64,000 nt of DNA from Zelopaecilomyces penicillatus. Its lineage: Eukaryota > Ascomycota > Sordariomycetes > Hypocreales > Pseudodiploosporaceae. Below the pieces are notes generated by a model. That model saw only the letters and a program-made list of their open reading frames with translations. It made no database searches and had not been told where the DNA came from. The stretch's first letter is position 1. The number at the start of each line of letters is the position of its first letter. The position numbers and the translations under genes were made by a program. Of the stretch, positions 38,701 to 53,275 are shown piece after piece. Where the stretch lies: contig VCCP01000005.1 in NCBI GenBank assembly GCA_005765155.1, positions 2,914,001 through 2,978,000 of the forward strand, written 5' to 3'.

Positions 38701-41700
38701 TATATTTATAAAGCTTTAATAATGAACTTTAATTATAGAATTTATTTTTAGATTATATATTAATACTAAAATTATTTTTATTTTAAGATTAATTAATATA
38801 TTATTAAATTCTTTTTTAAAATCTAGGTTTTTATTTATTATAATATAAATTATTAAATTAAAGTATATAATAATCTTTAAGATAAATCTTTATATTATCT
38901 TAATATTATATTTAATAATTAAATTAATTTTTATCTATTTAATTAAATTATAATAAGCTTTTAAAAGGTATTTTAATCTTTTATAAAGTAGTATATATTA
39001 AATATCAAAATCAACTTTTATTATAAGCTAATTAAATAAAACAGAAATAGTTTCTTTTTTATACCTTTAAAAGATATATTTTTAATAGATTATATATAAA
39101 AGTAATAAAAGTATTTCTTTTTTATTTTAAATAATTTAAAATATATCTTTAAAAATTTAATAATTTATTTTAATTCCTTAAAATAGTTCTTATTTAATTA
39201 ATTAATAATAATAATATTAGATATATATTAATAAAGGCTTTAATATTCTTTTTTATCTTTATATTAAGCTTATTAAAGAGCTTTTCTTTCTTTTAAAATA
39301 AATTATTTATAATATTATTATTCTTTTATAATATATATTTAATAATAAAGTTAAAGAATTAAATGTAATTAATCTATTTAATAATTATAATACTAGAAAT
39401 ATTGTTTATAGCTTTATTTAATTAATAAACCAGGATTTAAATATTAATTTTTAATATAAATTCTTATTTATAAATATAAAAAAAATAAAACCTTTAAAAT
39501 ATATAAAATATCTTAGAGTATTTTCTTTTTATAGTATTATACTTTAATTTAATTATATTTTAAATATTACTTTATTTTAAATAGGATATCTTTTCCCTTT
39601 TTAAATTTAAAAAAGAATTATATCTTAACTAATAATACTTATATTATATATTAAAATAATCTTATCTTTTCTTTTATTAAGATTTAAGCTAATTAAAATA
39701 AGTATTTTTTTTATTCTTTTCTTTAAATTATTTATAATAGCTTATTTAATTTTATTTTAAATTTAAAGAATAGCTTTTTTTAAAAGTTTAATAAATAATA
39801 AAAGTAATTAAATAAAGTATTTAATCTAGATTTTATATTATTTAATTATCTTTAAAAAAAAGTATATCTATAAAATATCTTTATAATTCTTTTATTTTAT
39901 AAAATTTAAGATTTTTATTTTTATAGATTTTCTTTTATTAATTCTATATATATATCCTATTATTTTTATTATTTTTATTATTTTTCTATAAAATTAAGAA
40001 TTAATATTAAATATAATATATTTTATTAATTTAATATTAAATAATACTTTATTAATATTCTTTAAATATTTTAATATAAATTTATAAATATCTAGCTTTA
40101 TCTTTTCTTTATTATAAATAATATAAGGTTTTTTAAATAATTATATTATTAAAAAAAGATTAATATACCCTAAGAATTCAATTAAATAAGATTTATATTA
40201 TAATTCTTATAAATTAATTTATAGAGTTTATTATACTTTATAAAAAAGTATATATTTATAATAATTTAATTAATATTAAGAAGATTATTATATTTTTATT
40301 TTTAAGGTTTAATAAGATTTAATTATAGCTTAAAAAGAAATCTAAAAAAGAAATAATTATATATAATAGCAGGTTTAATTTATATTAGTTAGGTAGAATA
40401 AGGATAATTATATTTAGGTATTATTATTATAAAAGACTATTACTTACTTTATCTATATTATAATAATAAAAGCAAGCCAAAAAGTATTATATATCTAAGG
40501 GTTATATATTATTCTAGGTATATATATCTTATACCTTATAATCTGATTATAACTATTCCCTTATTACTATAATAATAATCTAATATTATTATATATTAAA
40601 TTCTAAACTTTTATTATCATTATATTATTATTAATCTGGTTATAAAATCTTAACTAGATAATAATAAAATATTATTTTCTTATCTATTTTTTTATTATAT
40701 TTTTATTATTATATCTCTCTTATCTTACCTTTTTATATCTTTATTATTTAAGTCTTTTAGTTTTTTATTTTATAATATTTATTATAATTAAATTATTATA
40801 TTCTTATTATCCCTCTTTTAGCTTTTTATTACCCTTTCTATTATATTTTATTATTTATTAAAATAGTATTTTAAAAGAAATCTTATACCCTTATTTATAC
40901 TATTAAAAAATAGCTTAATTAAATAAATAAAGTTATAATATAAAATTAATAGTATATATATTACTTTTATATTTCTTTAGTTATTAATAATAATAAAATA
41001 AAATATAAAATAATACCTATAAAAATTATAAAGATATTTTATATATTTATTAATATTTATATTAAAAGGTATAAATAATATAATAAGCAATTAATTAAAT
41101 ACTCCCTATAAATAAATAATATTATTATAGTTTTTTATTTAATAATTACTAATATTTTTAATATTATTTAATCCTTTTATTATTATATAAAATAATACTT
41201 AAGATCTAATTAATTACTTAGATTTTCTTATTAGCTTAATTAAAAAGAATTAATTAAATTCTAAAAATCTATTATTTATTAAGGATAAGTAATATATTTA
41301 ATTAATATTTTATTAAACCTTTATTTAACCTTTAATAATATTAAGATAATATATTATTATAAGTTTAGCCTTACTATTCCTTTAAATAAATATAATTATA
41401 TTAAAGCTATATATAATTTAATTATTATTTAATATAAAAATACCCTTATTATTATTTAATACTAGCCTAAAAAGCTATTTAATTTAATTATAAGTTTAAT
41501 AAAAATATTATTATTAAATATTATTAATATTTTAATAATAATAAATTATTAAATAATAAAGATCTATAAAAGCCTTTTTTAAAGATAAGATAAATACTTA
41601 AAAAAGGATAAAATTTCTTATTTAAATAAAAATAATAAAGATTATATTATTTAATAGATTACTCTTTATAATTATTATAAAACTCTTAAGGATATAATAG

Positions 41701-43814
41701 ATAGAAAGAATAATATTAATAATAAACTTATTAATAAATTATTATAATTTCCTTATATATATAAATATATTTAGTTAGGGTTTCTTTATTTTTTTATTTT
41801 TTTTAATTATTATTTTTTAAAGATTTATTTTATAAAAGCTATTATCTATTTATAATAGGTTTAAAGGTATATTTTATTATTTAAATTAAAATATAATATA
41901 ATTATTATTTTATTTTATTAAATTTTCAGTTTCTTTTTAATAGTTTTTTAATAATCTTTTATAACTTTTTTATTAATATTTTATTAAAAGCTATTAATAT
42001 CTTTAATATATTAATATCTTTTATTATAATCTATTAATTATACTTTAAAGGCTAATTCTTTTATTTAATTAAATAATATTATTTATCTTTTATTATAATT
42101 TAATCTTTAATTTCTTAGATTTCCTATTCTTTTTTATCCTAAAATTCTGATATAGATAAAGTATTTAAATTATTATTTTATTATTTTTTTAAGATTTAAA
42201 TAGATTAATATAAAAAGTATTATAAAGCCTTATATATTAATTAAATAAAATTAATTAATATACTTATATTTTAATAGATTATAATACTTTAAATAAATTG
42301 ATAAAATATAATACTAGCTTTTATTTTATTTTAAATTTTAAATTCTTAGTATTAAATATAATTAAGGATTCTTATTTAAAATCTATAGATAAATATATCT
42401 TATTATAGTGTTTTATTTATCTTATTATAATATTCTATTAATTATTCTCTAGCCTTTTTTATATTTTAATTAAAATTCTAATATAGGATTTAATTATAAA
42501 AATTTATATTATTTTATTATCTTTATTAATTATTTTAAAGTCTAGATTATAGTTTATTAAAGCCTTATATAATAAAAAGCCTATTATTAAGGATTTTGTT
42601 AAATTATATATAAATTATATTATATAAAGCAGAGATAGCTAGGCTATTTATTTCTTTATTATAAAGTATTAAAGATAATATTCTAGTATCTGATTTATTC
42701 TTTTTATTTAATTATTTATTTATAAATAAAATATTATTAAAAGGTAATGTTTTATTTATAAAATAAAGTATAATTCTAATTAAAACTAGTTTATAAAAAT
42801 CAGCCTTTAATTTAATATAATATCTTTTAATACTTTATAATATAATTCTATTTTATTATAGAATAATTTAATTAACTTTATTATTATTATTATTATATAT
42901 ATAATAAAATATAGGGTATACTTAATATATCTATTAATAATAATTAATATTAAATCTATTTTCTTTATTAAAAATTATTAATAATAATCTAATAATAAAG
43001 TTTATTAAGATTTATTTTTATAATTATATAAATATTAATAAGAAATCTAAATATTTATATAATTAATAATATTATAGTATTATACTTAAATAAATACTAT
43101 AGCTTATAATATATCTTTTAATATCTTTATTTATAAACTATTATTAAAACTTTTATTATAATAGCTTTAAAATATAATTAATATTAAAATATCTAAATAA
43201 TAGGTTATTATAATAAAGCTAAAATAGTTTATTCTTTAAAAATAATTCTTTTAAAATATAAATATAATTCCTAGATTTAATAAAGCTATATATATCTATT
43301 AATTAATACCTAGTATTATTATTATCTTTCTCTTATAATAAATCTTTTTTATTAATATATCTTTTTATTATTAGATTAAATATTCTTAATAAATTCCTAT
43401 AAAGATTAAAAAATATTAATATTATAGAATATTTTTTATAAAAATACTTCTTTTATTATTTTTAATAAAATCCTTTATTTATAATCTATTATAGATTTTA
43501 TTTATAAGGGAAATCTAAATAATTCTTTAATAAAAGGTTATTATTATTTTAATTAATTATAATAAACTCTATAAATCTAGATTATAATATAAAAAATAAA
43601 TCTATATTATTTAAAGCTTTATATTTATAATCTAAATATTTTAATAAGGTATTTATTAGATTTAATTTATTTAATTAATACTTAATAATAAAATTATAAG
43701 ATATTAATATTATATATTATTTAATTTATTTTCTTAATAATTTTATTTAAGATATAAAAGATTTAAGGTTTTAATAATTAAATAATACCTTTATCTATTT
43801 TATAAACCCTTTTA
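35750..43814. other. AT-rich RIP-degraded block between the gypsy element and solo LTR 2
   Basis: Eight kilobases of almost pure A/T with poly-A/poly-T tracts (for example 36180-36260). It includes one copy of the 190-bp repeat (40362-40551). From roughly 43480 to 43815 it aligns with 2990-3220 of the decayed gypsy copy A. Elsewhere nothing recognisable was read. Confidence 0.65.
40362..40551 (+). repeat. 190-bp repeat family M, copy 1
   Basis: A RIP-altered copy of the sequence at 45732-45920, in the opposite orientation to that copy. It starts TATAATAGCAGG (consensus TATAACAGCAGG) and ends near CTGATTATA. No clear target duplication was seen. Confidence 0.7.
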
Positions 43815-45500
43815 TATATTATTGCAATTTGCAGTATAAAGTTATAACTAAAGCTAGTAGCGATAGCAGTGGAAGAAAGGCAGTGAATAGTTATCCAGAG
43901 TAAAGTCTGTAGAAAAGAAGAAAGAAGTGATTGAATTGCCGATAGAGAAAGAAAGCAGGATTCAGCTAGGAATCCAGCTATCTTATATATCTAAATAATA
44001 CTAGGATTATTTGGAATTATTTAAGAATTCCAAATAATATTTCTTTAGATTTCTAAGCATTCCAAATAATAAGAAAGAGAGGGGTATAAGGGATAAGCCC
44101 TTATTTTACTAGTCTAGCCTGATATAGCAGGTCAGGCTGCACGGGCTTTTTAGGTCTTATAGCAGGTCAGGCTGCTACCTTATAGCAGGTCTGGCTGCTA
44201 GGGCTATAGCAGGTTTAGCTGCTAAGCTATAGTAGGTCTAGCTACTAATCTTATAACAGGTCAGGCTGTTATATAAAACCCGCCTATTTTAACATATATC
44301 TTTATTAATATTAAAATAAATAAATAATAAAAAATATCTTTTAATTAAAGGTATTATAATTAGTTTTTATTAATATAAATGTTTAAGATTAGAAAGCTAT
44401 AAAATATTATATAGAATTATTATCCTATTATAATATAATATCTATTATTATAAATCTAGATATATTAATCTTAAAATATACTTAATATTATAAATTAAAA
44501 TAATAAAATAATAATACTTTTTAAAATATATTTTTAAGCCTAAGAAAAGCTTATTATTTAATAAGATTTAAGATAATTTTCCTTAGCTTTTTCTTATTAA
44601 TACTCTTTTTTAATAAAGTATTTAATAATATTATAATATTAAAATATTAATAAATAAATCTTTAATAAAAGTTATAGAATTTAAAAAAGATTTATATTTC
44701 CTTATAGGTTTTTAGCTTTTATTATTTTATAATTACTATAACTCTATTTAGATTTATTATTATTCCTTTTAAGGATAAAATAAAACCTAGAAATTCTATT
44801 ATTCTTTTATAGAATTAATACTTCTTTAAATTAATATATAACTCTATAGCCCTTAAGCTTTATAATACTTATTTAATATATTTTGTATACCTTTTATATA
44901 TTTTAGAAAAAATTGAAATATTATTAAAATAAATAATATAGATTATATTAATTAATTTATCTAATACCTTATAAATATAATATTAAAATATTATTAATAT
45001 ATTAATTAAATTAAAGGGTATTACTAGATATTTATAATAATTATAGTATATTTAAAAAACTATTTTCTATTTATCTTTCTTTTTAATTTTAATTTAATAA
45101 TAAGTATCCTTAATATTAATTTTTAAAAAAAATTTAATACCTATAATCCTATCTAAAATCTTTATAATAAAAGATAAAATATAATAATTCTTCTTTATAA
45201 CCCTATTAAAACCTTAATAATCTATATATAATCTAAGGGTCCTATTCTTCTTAAATATAAAAAGAATTAATATATCTATAAAGCTTTTAAAGGCTTATAT
45301 ATATTTAAATAATAAATTTTTATTAAAATATTTTTATAGCTCCTATAACTTTTATTAAGATAAAAAATAAAAAATATTATATAATAAGGTTTTATTTAAT
45401 AATAAATTAATAATATAATCTATTATTTTATATATAAATAATATTCTAGTATTATTAAATTAAAAAATATTAAGGAAATTATATAATTTTAATAATAATT
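43480..45500 (-). pseudogene. Heavily decayed Ty3/gypsy retrotransposon (copy B), split by solo LTR 2
   Basis: Read on the minus strand, 44900-44945 gives IIYFNNISIFS, a decayed YxDD reverse-transcriptase box. The part right of the solo LTR (44295-45300) aligns with 3220-4200 of copy A, and the part to its left (43480-43815) aligns with 2990-3220. The solo LTR at 43820-44294 therefore interrupts it. Ends are not defined. Confidence 0.68.
43820..44294 (-). mobile_element. Solo LTR, family S, copy 2 (TSD TATAT)
   Basis: 475 bp, minus orientation, starting (on the minus strand) TGTTAAAATAGGCGGG and ending TGCAAATTGCAATA. Perfect direct repeat TATAT at 43815-43819 and 44295-44299. Of the three copies it looks least mutated at its end (GCAA where the others have ATAA). 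It differs in length from copy 1 by 24 bp, accounted for by one extra palindromic unit. It is inserted in decayed gypsy copy B. Confidence 0.85.
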
Positions 45501-45731
45501 CTTTAATATCTTAGAACCCTTTTATTTATTTCTCTTTTAATAGAAAAATTAATTTAAATAAATAAATAATTAAAAAAATAATTAATTTATTTTAATAAGC
45601 TTTTATAAATTTATATAATTATAGTACTTTTATTTTATTTTAAATTTACTTAAACTATTAAAAACTATTATATATACTTAAATATATTTAATATTTTTAT
45701 AATATTGATATTTTAAATAGGATAGGATTTT

Positions 45732-45920
45732 TATAACAGGATTATAAGGTATAAGATATATATACCCAGAATAGTATATGACCCCTAGGTATATAGTATT
45801 CTCGGCTTACTTTCGCTACTATGATGTGGATGAAGTAAGTAACAGTCTTTTATAATAATAATACCTGAATGCAATTATTCTTATCCTGCTTGACTACTGT
45901 GAATTGAACCTGCTGTTATA
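45732..45920 (-). mobile_element. 190-bp repeat family M, best-preserved copy (TSD ATTTT)
   Basis: 189 bp with much higher GC than its surroundings. It begins TATAACAG and ends CTGTTATA, an 8-bp terminal inverted repeat, and is flanked by ATTTT on both sides (45727-45731 and 45921-45925). No coding capacity. Three mutated copies occur at 40362-40551, 47520-47709 and 61712-61912, all in the opposite orientation. It could be a MITE-like element or a very short solo LTR; on the minus strand GGTTCAATTCA resembles a pol III B box, but no A box was found. Confidence 0.7.
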
Positions 45921-47519
45921 ATTTTCTTTTATTTTTAGATTATAATTAATCCTTAAATAAATATAAATAAATTCCTAAATAAACCCCATTAAATTAATAA
46001 ATATAATAAACACTTCTTAAGTATTATAAATATTAATTAATCCTTTATTTACTATTTTTAAAAAAGGGATTTTTTTAATAGATATTTATTTTAATCTATT
46101 TTTTTTTATAAATATTTTATTAATTAAATCTAATTCTAAGTATATATTAAGGTTTATATATATTTTAATAATATTTCACCCTTTAATTATTATTAATATA
46201 TAAAAATAAATAATTATATTAATATTTATCTCTTTAATTAAAGCTAAAAGATTTATTTTAATTAATAATCTTTTTTTAGATTATATTAATTATTATTTTT
46301 CTAGTTTTAAAATAATTTATTATTTACTATATTTATAATACCCTTTAAATAATATCTTACTATATAATCAGGATTATTATAAGAATAATAAATAAATTTT
46401 ATTGGTTATAATAGCTTCTCTTTTTATATTTAAGATAGGCTTAATCTTATTAATTAATTTAAGTTTAAGTTTTTATTCTAGAATATAGGGTTTAAATAAT
46501 CTTCTTTATAATTAAATAAAACCTATATAATATTAATTATTTCTCTTTTATTTATTATTATATTAATAGGCTTTTTAATTATATTAAATTTATTTTATTT
46601 ATTTAAATTTATTTTTTAAATAATATATTAGGTTTTATTACTTCCTTTTTATTAATCTTATAATTTTCTTTTTATTTTATAGCTTTTTTATAGTTATTCT
46701 ATTATCTTAATTATTCTCTTATATATTATTAAAAGTTCTTTATTATTTATCTTTATATTAGCTTAAAATAATAATTAAAATTTAATAAAGAAAAATAATA
46801 TTAATTATATCTCTATAAGCTTTATATAAGTCTTTTAATATTTTAAAACTAAAAAAAAATCTTATAATAATTAATTAAGTCTTTATATTAAGGAATTATA
46901 TATTAAATAAATATTTATTATCTAAAAACTAGAATACTTAAATAGGTATTTAATCTATATAATAAATATATCCTAATTTAATTATAAATTAATACCTTTT
47001 TATTAAGGATTTATTTAATATTCTATATCTAATAATTTTTAATACTTTTAATTTATATTATTAATTATTTTATTAATCTAATTTTTTATACTATAATATA
47101 CTTTTTTATTTTTTTAAAAATAATAATTTAGATTATTTTTCTAGCTTTTTTATTTTTTTAATAATCTTTTATAAAATAAATAAATAATTAAAATTAATTT
47201 TATAAACCCTATATTATAATTAAAATTATCATTATTTTATTAAATCTTTAATTATATTCTTATTTAAAATATTTAAAAAAGATTATTAATTTAATATTAT
47301 TATTTTTAAATTATCTTTTATTAAAGTTTTAATTATATTTTAAATCCCTTTATAATTAATTATTCTTAATTAAAAAGTTTATTTAAAGCTAGGGTATCTT
47401 AATTAATATTATCTGGATATTTTAAAGATATTTCTTTTAACTCTTATCTTTCTTATATTAAGGTTTTGTATAGTATAATTATACTTATCCTAGATAATTA
47501 TATAAAGAAATAATAGAAT

Positions 47520-47709
47520 TATAATAATAGGTTTAATTTATAATAATTAAATAAAATAAGGATAATTATATTTAGATATTATTATTATAAAAGACTATTA
47601 CTTATTTTATTTATATTATAATAATAAAAATAAGCTAAGAAATACTATATACCTAGGGGTTATATACTATTTTAGATATATATATTTTATATCTTATAAT
47701 CCTATTATA
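47520..47709 (+). repeat. 190-bp repeat family M, copy 3
   Basis: RIP-altered copy of 45732-45920 in opposite orientation, starting TATAATAATAGG and ending CCTATTATA. Changes are mainly CA to TA and TG to TA. No clear target duplication. Confidence 0.7.
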
Positions 47710-50700
47710 TAATATATATTAAAAAATCTTTATTAAAATAATTTATATTAAAAAAGATAAATATATCTTTAATAATATACTTATTTATATATATATAATA
47801 AAATTAATTAATCTTAGATTATTATTCTTTTTTATAATAAAAAGATAAAGGTTTTAATATAAAGTATAAAACTCTTTTAAAATATCTTTATTTAATTTAT
47901 CTTTAAATAATTTAATAATCTTTTCTTTAAATCCTTTTATTATATATTATATTTTATTATTTTAATTATTATAAAATAATTAATTAAAGGATTTATATTT
48001 TTATATTTAAAGTAATCTTAAATAAAAGCCTTTTCTTTATTATAAAAAGCTATATAAAGATTTTTAATTCCTTTAATATTAAGATTTTATTAATCTTATT
48101 TAATAATCTTTTTAAATAAATATCTATTAATCTTAAATTATATTTATATTAGAAAATCTTTTTATAAGGTATATTAAAAAAAAATTATCTTTTTTTAATT
48201 AATATTAAATCTAAAATAGTTTTATAGCTTTTTAATTTAAGTTTTTAAAAGAAATTAAATTATTAAAAAATATATTATTAATAGATTAGATTTTACTAAT
48301 TTCCTTTTTATATATTATATTAATATTAATATCTTTAGCCTTTATTAAATATTGAATTTATTAATATATTAATTTTTTTTGAAAGACTTTTAAATATCCT
48401 ATAATTTTTATTTATAATTTATTTTATCTTTTAAATTAAATAATAATAGATTAAAGAGATTATTCTTATATCTATTAATTTTAAAATAAAAAATATTAAT
48501 ATATTATCTTCTTTTATTAAATAAGAATTATTAAAAATAAAAAGATTAATTAAAGATTTAAATTCTTTAATAAATCTATAAATATTTATTTAAGTCATTA
48601 TAAAGATTTAATATAAATCTTATTAAAAATAAAGGCTTTTTTTAAGGAATTAAATCCTTTAATAAATTTATAAATATATTCTTTAAATCTTAATAATAGC
48701 TTTTAATAAACAATAATAGAATTATTTCTTATTATTTAATATATTCTATTAATAATAAGAGTTATAATTTAAATATCCTTAAATTAATATCTAATATATA
48801 AATCTTTATTTTTTAAAAAATAATTAAAGATTAATTTTAGAGCTTTTATAAAAGATATATTAAAAATAAATAATATTAAGATTTTATTTAATATTATATA
48901 TATTCTTATATCTATTTAAATATTAATTATATAAAATTAAATTATAAATTTATTAAATAATTATATAGGTTTATTAAAATAAAATATTATTATTATAATA
49001 TTTAAAATAATTATTAGATTATATTATTAAATAAAAGATTTATAAATTAAATTCTTTTTTAAGCTAGTATTAATTAAAGCTTTTAATTATTTAGATTTAA
49101 AAGATCCTAATTAAATTAAAATCTATAATAATTCTTAAATTAATTTTAAAAAATAATTAAAGAAATAATTAATTATATTTATAAGTATTAAAAAACCTTT
49201 TATATAAAAATTCTTTTCTTTTATAATAAATTTAAATATTTTTGTTATTTTTAAAAGGTTTTTATTAAAGCTTTTTTTATTTTAAAAAAAAGCTTTTTTA
49301 ATAATCTAGAAATTAAAACAATTTTTATATTCTTAATTTATAATATTTCTTATTTTAAATATAAAAAAATCTTTCTTTTTAATTATATTATTATAAGATA
49401 TACTTTAAAATTTATTAAATATAAGATTAAAAGTTTCAAATATATTTTTATATTTTATATAATTAATTATATATATATTATATTATAAAAAAGCTATTTT
49501 AATAAAGCTTAAAGAAATATTTTTAAAATAAAATATTATTAAAATAGTATTTATATTAATTAAATAAATATTAATAATATATATTATTATTTTCTTAAAT
49601 ATATTTATATTTATATTTAATATAAATATTTATAAATTATAGAAATTATTTAATATTAATATCTTTATTATTATATCTAATTCTTAATTGTTTATATTAT
49701 TAAATTATTATTTAATAATTTATATATCTTTTATTTTTTTAATTAAAATCTTTTTAAATTATATTATTATATTTAAGATTAAAATAATAAGATTATTAAA
49801 TATAATAATAACTCTTGTTTATATTATATCTTAATAAATCTATACTTTAATATGAAAAAGTATTTTTAAATACCTTTTTATATTTATTTTCTTAGGTTTT
49901 TATAATATAATATATTTAATAGATTTATTAAATAAAAAAGTTTGAAAGCTAGAGTTATAATACTCTTTTTAATATTTAATATATTAATATATCTAGCTTT
50001 CTTTTTCTTTTTAAGCCTATCTTTTATTTTAATCCTTTTATAAATAATTATATTAATAGTTATTATATTAATACTTATCTATAGAAATTTATTTCTTAAT
50101 TTAATTTAATTTTTAAGAAAAATAATTAAATTATTATTTATTAAAATAATTTCTTATTTATTTTTTAAGCTATTTATAATAAATCCTTTAAAAGCCTATT
50201 AAAAATAAATAATTTTATTTTTTATCTTAAAGAAATAGTTTATAATAGCTTTTTCTTAAATATATTTTAATTATAATTTTAATAGATTCTTCTTTATTAA
50301 TTATATAATAATAGATTTAATTCTATAAAATAAATAATACTTAATTTAATATATAATTAAATATTAATAATTATTTTTATAATTGAGATATTAATTTAAA
50401 AGAATTAAAGGAATTAAATCTATATAATTAAAAAGCTTAATAAAAAAAGCTTTTATATATTAATTATATATATTAAATCTTAAAATGTTTTTTTGAATAT
50501 CTTATATTAATTAAGAAAATAACTACTTTTTTTTTATAATATTAATATTTATTTTTATAATACTTTTAATATTAATTAATATTAATTAAATATATTATAA
50601 ATATATAAAAGCTTTTATATATTATTAATAAATTAAATAGATTATTAAAGTTTTTATTTTAAAATAAAATAATATTTATTTTAATATAATATCTTATAAT

Positions 50701-52849
50701 TATTTATTATCTTAAATATGTTTAAAATATTATATTTTTATAGTTTAAAATTTATTTATTTTATTATAATATTTAAAGCTTTAATTATTTATTAAGGATT
50801 ATTATTATTAATATTTAATAATTAAAATTTATTTATTAGCTTATTTATTATATTATTTATAAATTCTTTATATTTAAGATTATATTTTAATTAATTTAAT
50901 CTTTTTTTCTTAGATTTAAGCTTTTTCTTTATTAAAAATACTTTGTTATAAATAAAATAATTTAATAAATCTTTCTTTTTATTATATAATAATTCTTTTT
51001 ATTATATTTCTTTTTTAATAATACTTTATATATAATTAATAATTATCTTATAATTTAATATATAAAAGCTTTTTATAAAAAGATTATAGTTTTTAAATAT
51101 TTATTTTATAATAAATAAAAAAAAGCTTTTTATATATAATAGCTTTATATAAAAAACTTTTTCTAGGTTAATATTAGGATTTCTTCTATATATATTTATA
51201 TTAATTAAATTATAATAATATATTTTATAAGGGTTTAAATCTTTTTTTATTATATTTTTAAAGTTATTTAAAAATATTAAATTATTAATTCTTATTTTAA
51301 GATTTATAATTTAAAAATAATACTTTTTTAATTTCTTTTTATAAAAGCTTATCTATTAAATAATTAATATTTTATATTATTAATAATATAATCTTAATTT
51401 ATAAATAATAAATTTAATTATTTTTAAAAAGAAATAATTATAAAGAATTTATTTATTAAATTTATAAATTCTATAATATTATATTTATTAAATAAATAAT
51501 TAAAAAATAATATTAATATAATAATTAATTATTCTTTTTATATACTTTTAAGAATAATAATAAAATTATAGTTTAATATTATTAAGCTTTTTATAATTTT
51601 AAGGAATTCTTTTAATAAAGAATTCTTTATAATTAATATTATTTTAATAGGTATTTAAAAAGGAATAATATTCTTATTCTTTTTTTTATATTAGTTTTAA
51701 GATCTAATTCTTTAAATATCTTTAAAATTAAATTAATTATTATATTTAATATTAATAATTAAAAATAAGGATTTTTTAATATAAGAATATAAAGATTTTA
51801 ATTATTTTTATTTTATTTTTATTTATTTAATAATAAGATATAATAATTAAAGAAATTAATTAATTTAAATATAATCCTATTTTATTAAATAATATTATTC
51901 TTTTTATATTTAAATATAATAAAAGAATTTTTAATTTTATTTAAAACTAGAAATTCTTTTTTAAAAAGATATAAAATTAAAACAGATTATTTTATTTATT
52001 AATTTATTAAATATTTTTATTATATAATATAAAATTAAAATATTTATTTTAAGATTAATGAATATTTTAGAATATCTTTTTTTATATTTCTTTTATATAA
52101 AAATAGTTTTTAATACTTTAAAAAAGTATTTTTAAAATCCTTATTTAATTTTAAAATAATCTAGAAAGATTTTCTTAATAATATCTTTTTTTAATAAAAA
52201 GAAAATAAGCTTTAAAAATAATCTTATATTAATAAAACTTTTCTTTAAAAAAAGATAATTCTTATAAAAGCCTTTTTAGCTTTAATTAAGTTTAATAATA
52301 TTAAATAAATCCTTTTTTATATAATTAAATTATAATAAGAATATTTAAACCTTTAAAAGCTTTTTTTTATTATCTTTTTAAGATTAATAATAATAGTTTT
52401 AAAATAAGATTCTATCTTAGATTATTATTTTAAATAAGATTATAAGCTATTCTTTTATATCTTAATTTATTTTATTTTATAAATCTATTTAATTTAAATT
52501 AAACTTTATATTAAATCTTAATATCTATTCTTATATAGCTTTCTTTATAGATAAAGATTTATATAAATAAAATATTCTTTTTAATATAAATAAATTTAAT
52601 AAAAAGGATTTATGTTTTATAATTTATTAATATATTATAATTTCTTATAAATAATTAAATTAATTAATCTTATTTAATATTATAAATTATAAAAGATAAA
52701 TCCTTTTTATTAAATTTATATATATTACAAAAATATCTTTATTAAATAATAAATATTTATAGGTTTTTAAGAATAATAATTTAATACTTAAAATCTCTTT
52801 TATTTAATAAGATATAGTTTAAATAAAATTTCTAGTTTTATTAAAAATA

Positions 52850-53275
52850 ATAATATATATTAAAAAGTATTTAAATTAATAAAAAGAAAATTAAAAATAA
52901 TATAAAAAAGATTTTTATTAATATCTTAAAAAGCTATTAAGATATAAGAAAAAGATTATTAAAGAGATATATTAATTAAAATATTTTATATTTATATAAG
53001 ACTAATATTATTTAGAAAGCTTATAATTATATTAAAGCTATTTTATATTAAACCTAGATCTATTAAAATTAAATTAATAAACTAAATATAGTTTTATTTT
53101 TAAAAAAAAATAACTTTATAAAGAGAAAAGATAATAAATTTTAAATAATAGCTTTAACTAATATATATATATATATAACCTTATTCCTTTTAATAATATA
53201 TCTTATAATAATTTTATTATTTATAGGTTTAGGCTTTTATATTATTAGATATATTAAACCTAGATAATAAAATAT
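52850..53275 (+). repeat. AT-rich repeat, direct copy of 25010-25432
   Basis: Same orientation and similar length as 25010-25432. The terminal hairpin is better preserved here: ATTTTATTATTTATAGGTTT, then a spacer, then AAACCTAGATAATAAAAT (about 53210-53272). Family not recognised. Confidence 0.6.

Noticed and set aside
23939..44294. Inverted pair of 450-475 bp repeats as the ends of one 20-kb DNA transposon
   Set aside because: Each copy has its own different 5-bp duplication immediately at its ends, and the copy at 43820 sits inside a decayed gypsy element. They are independent solo LTR insertions.
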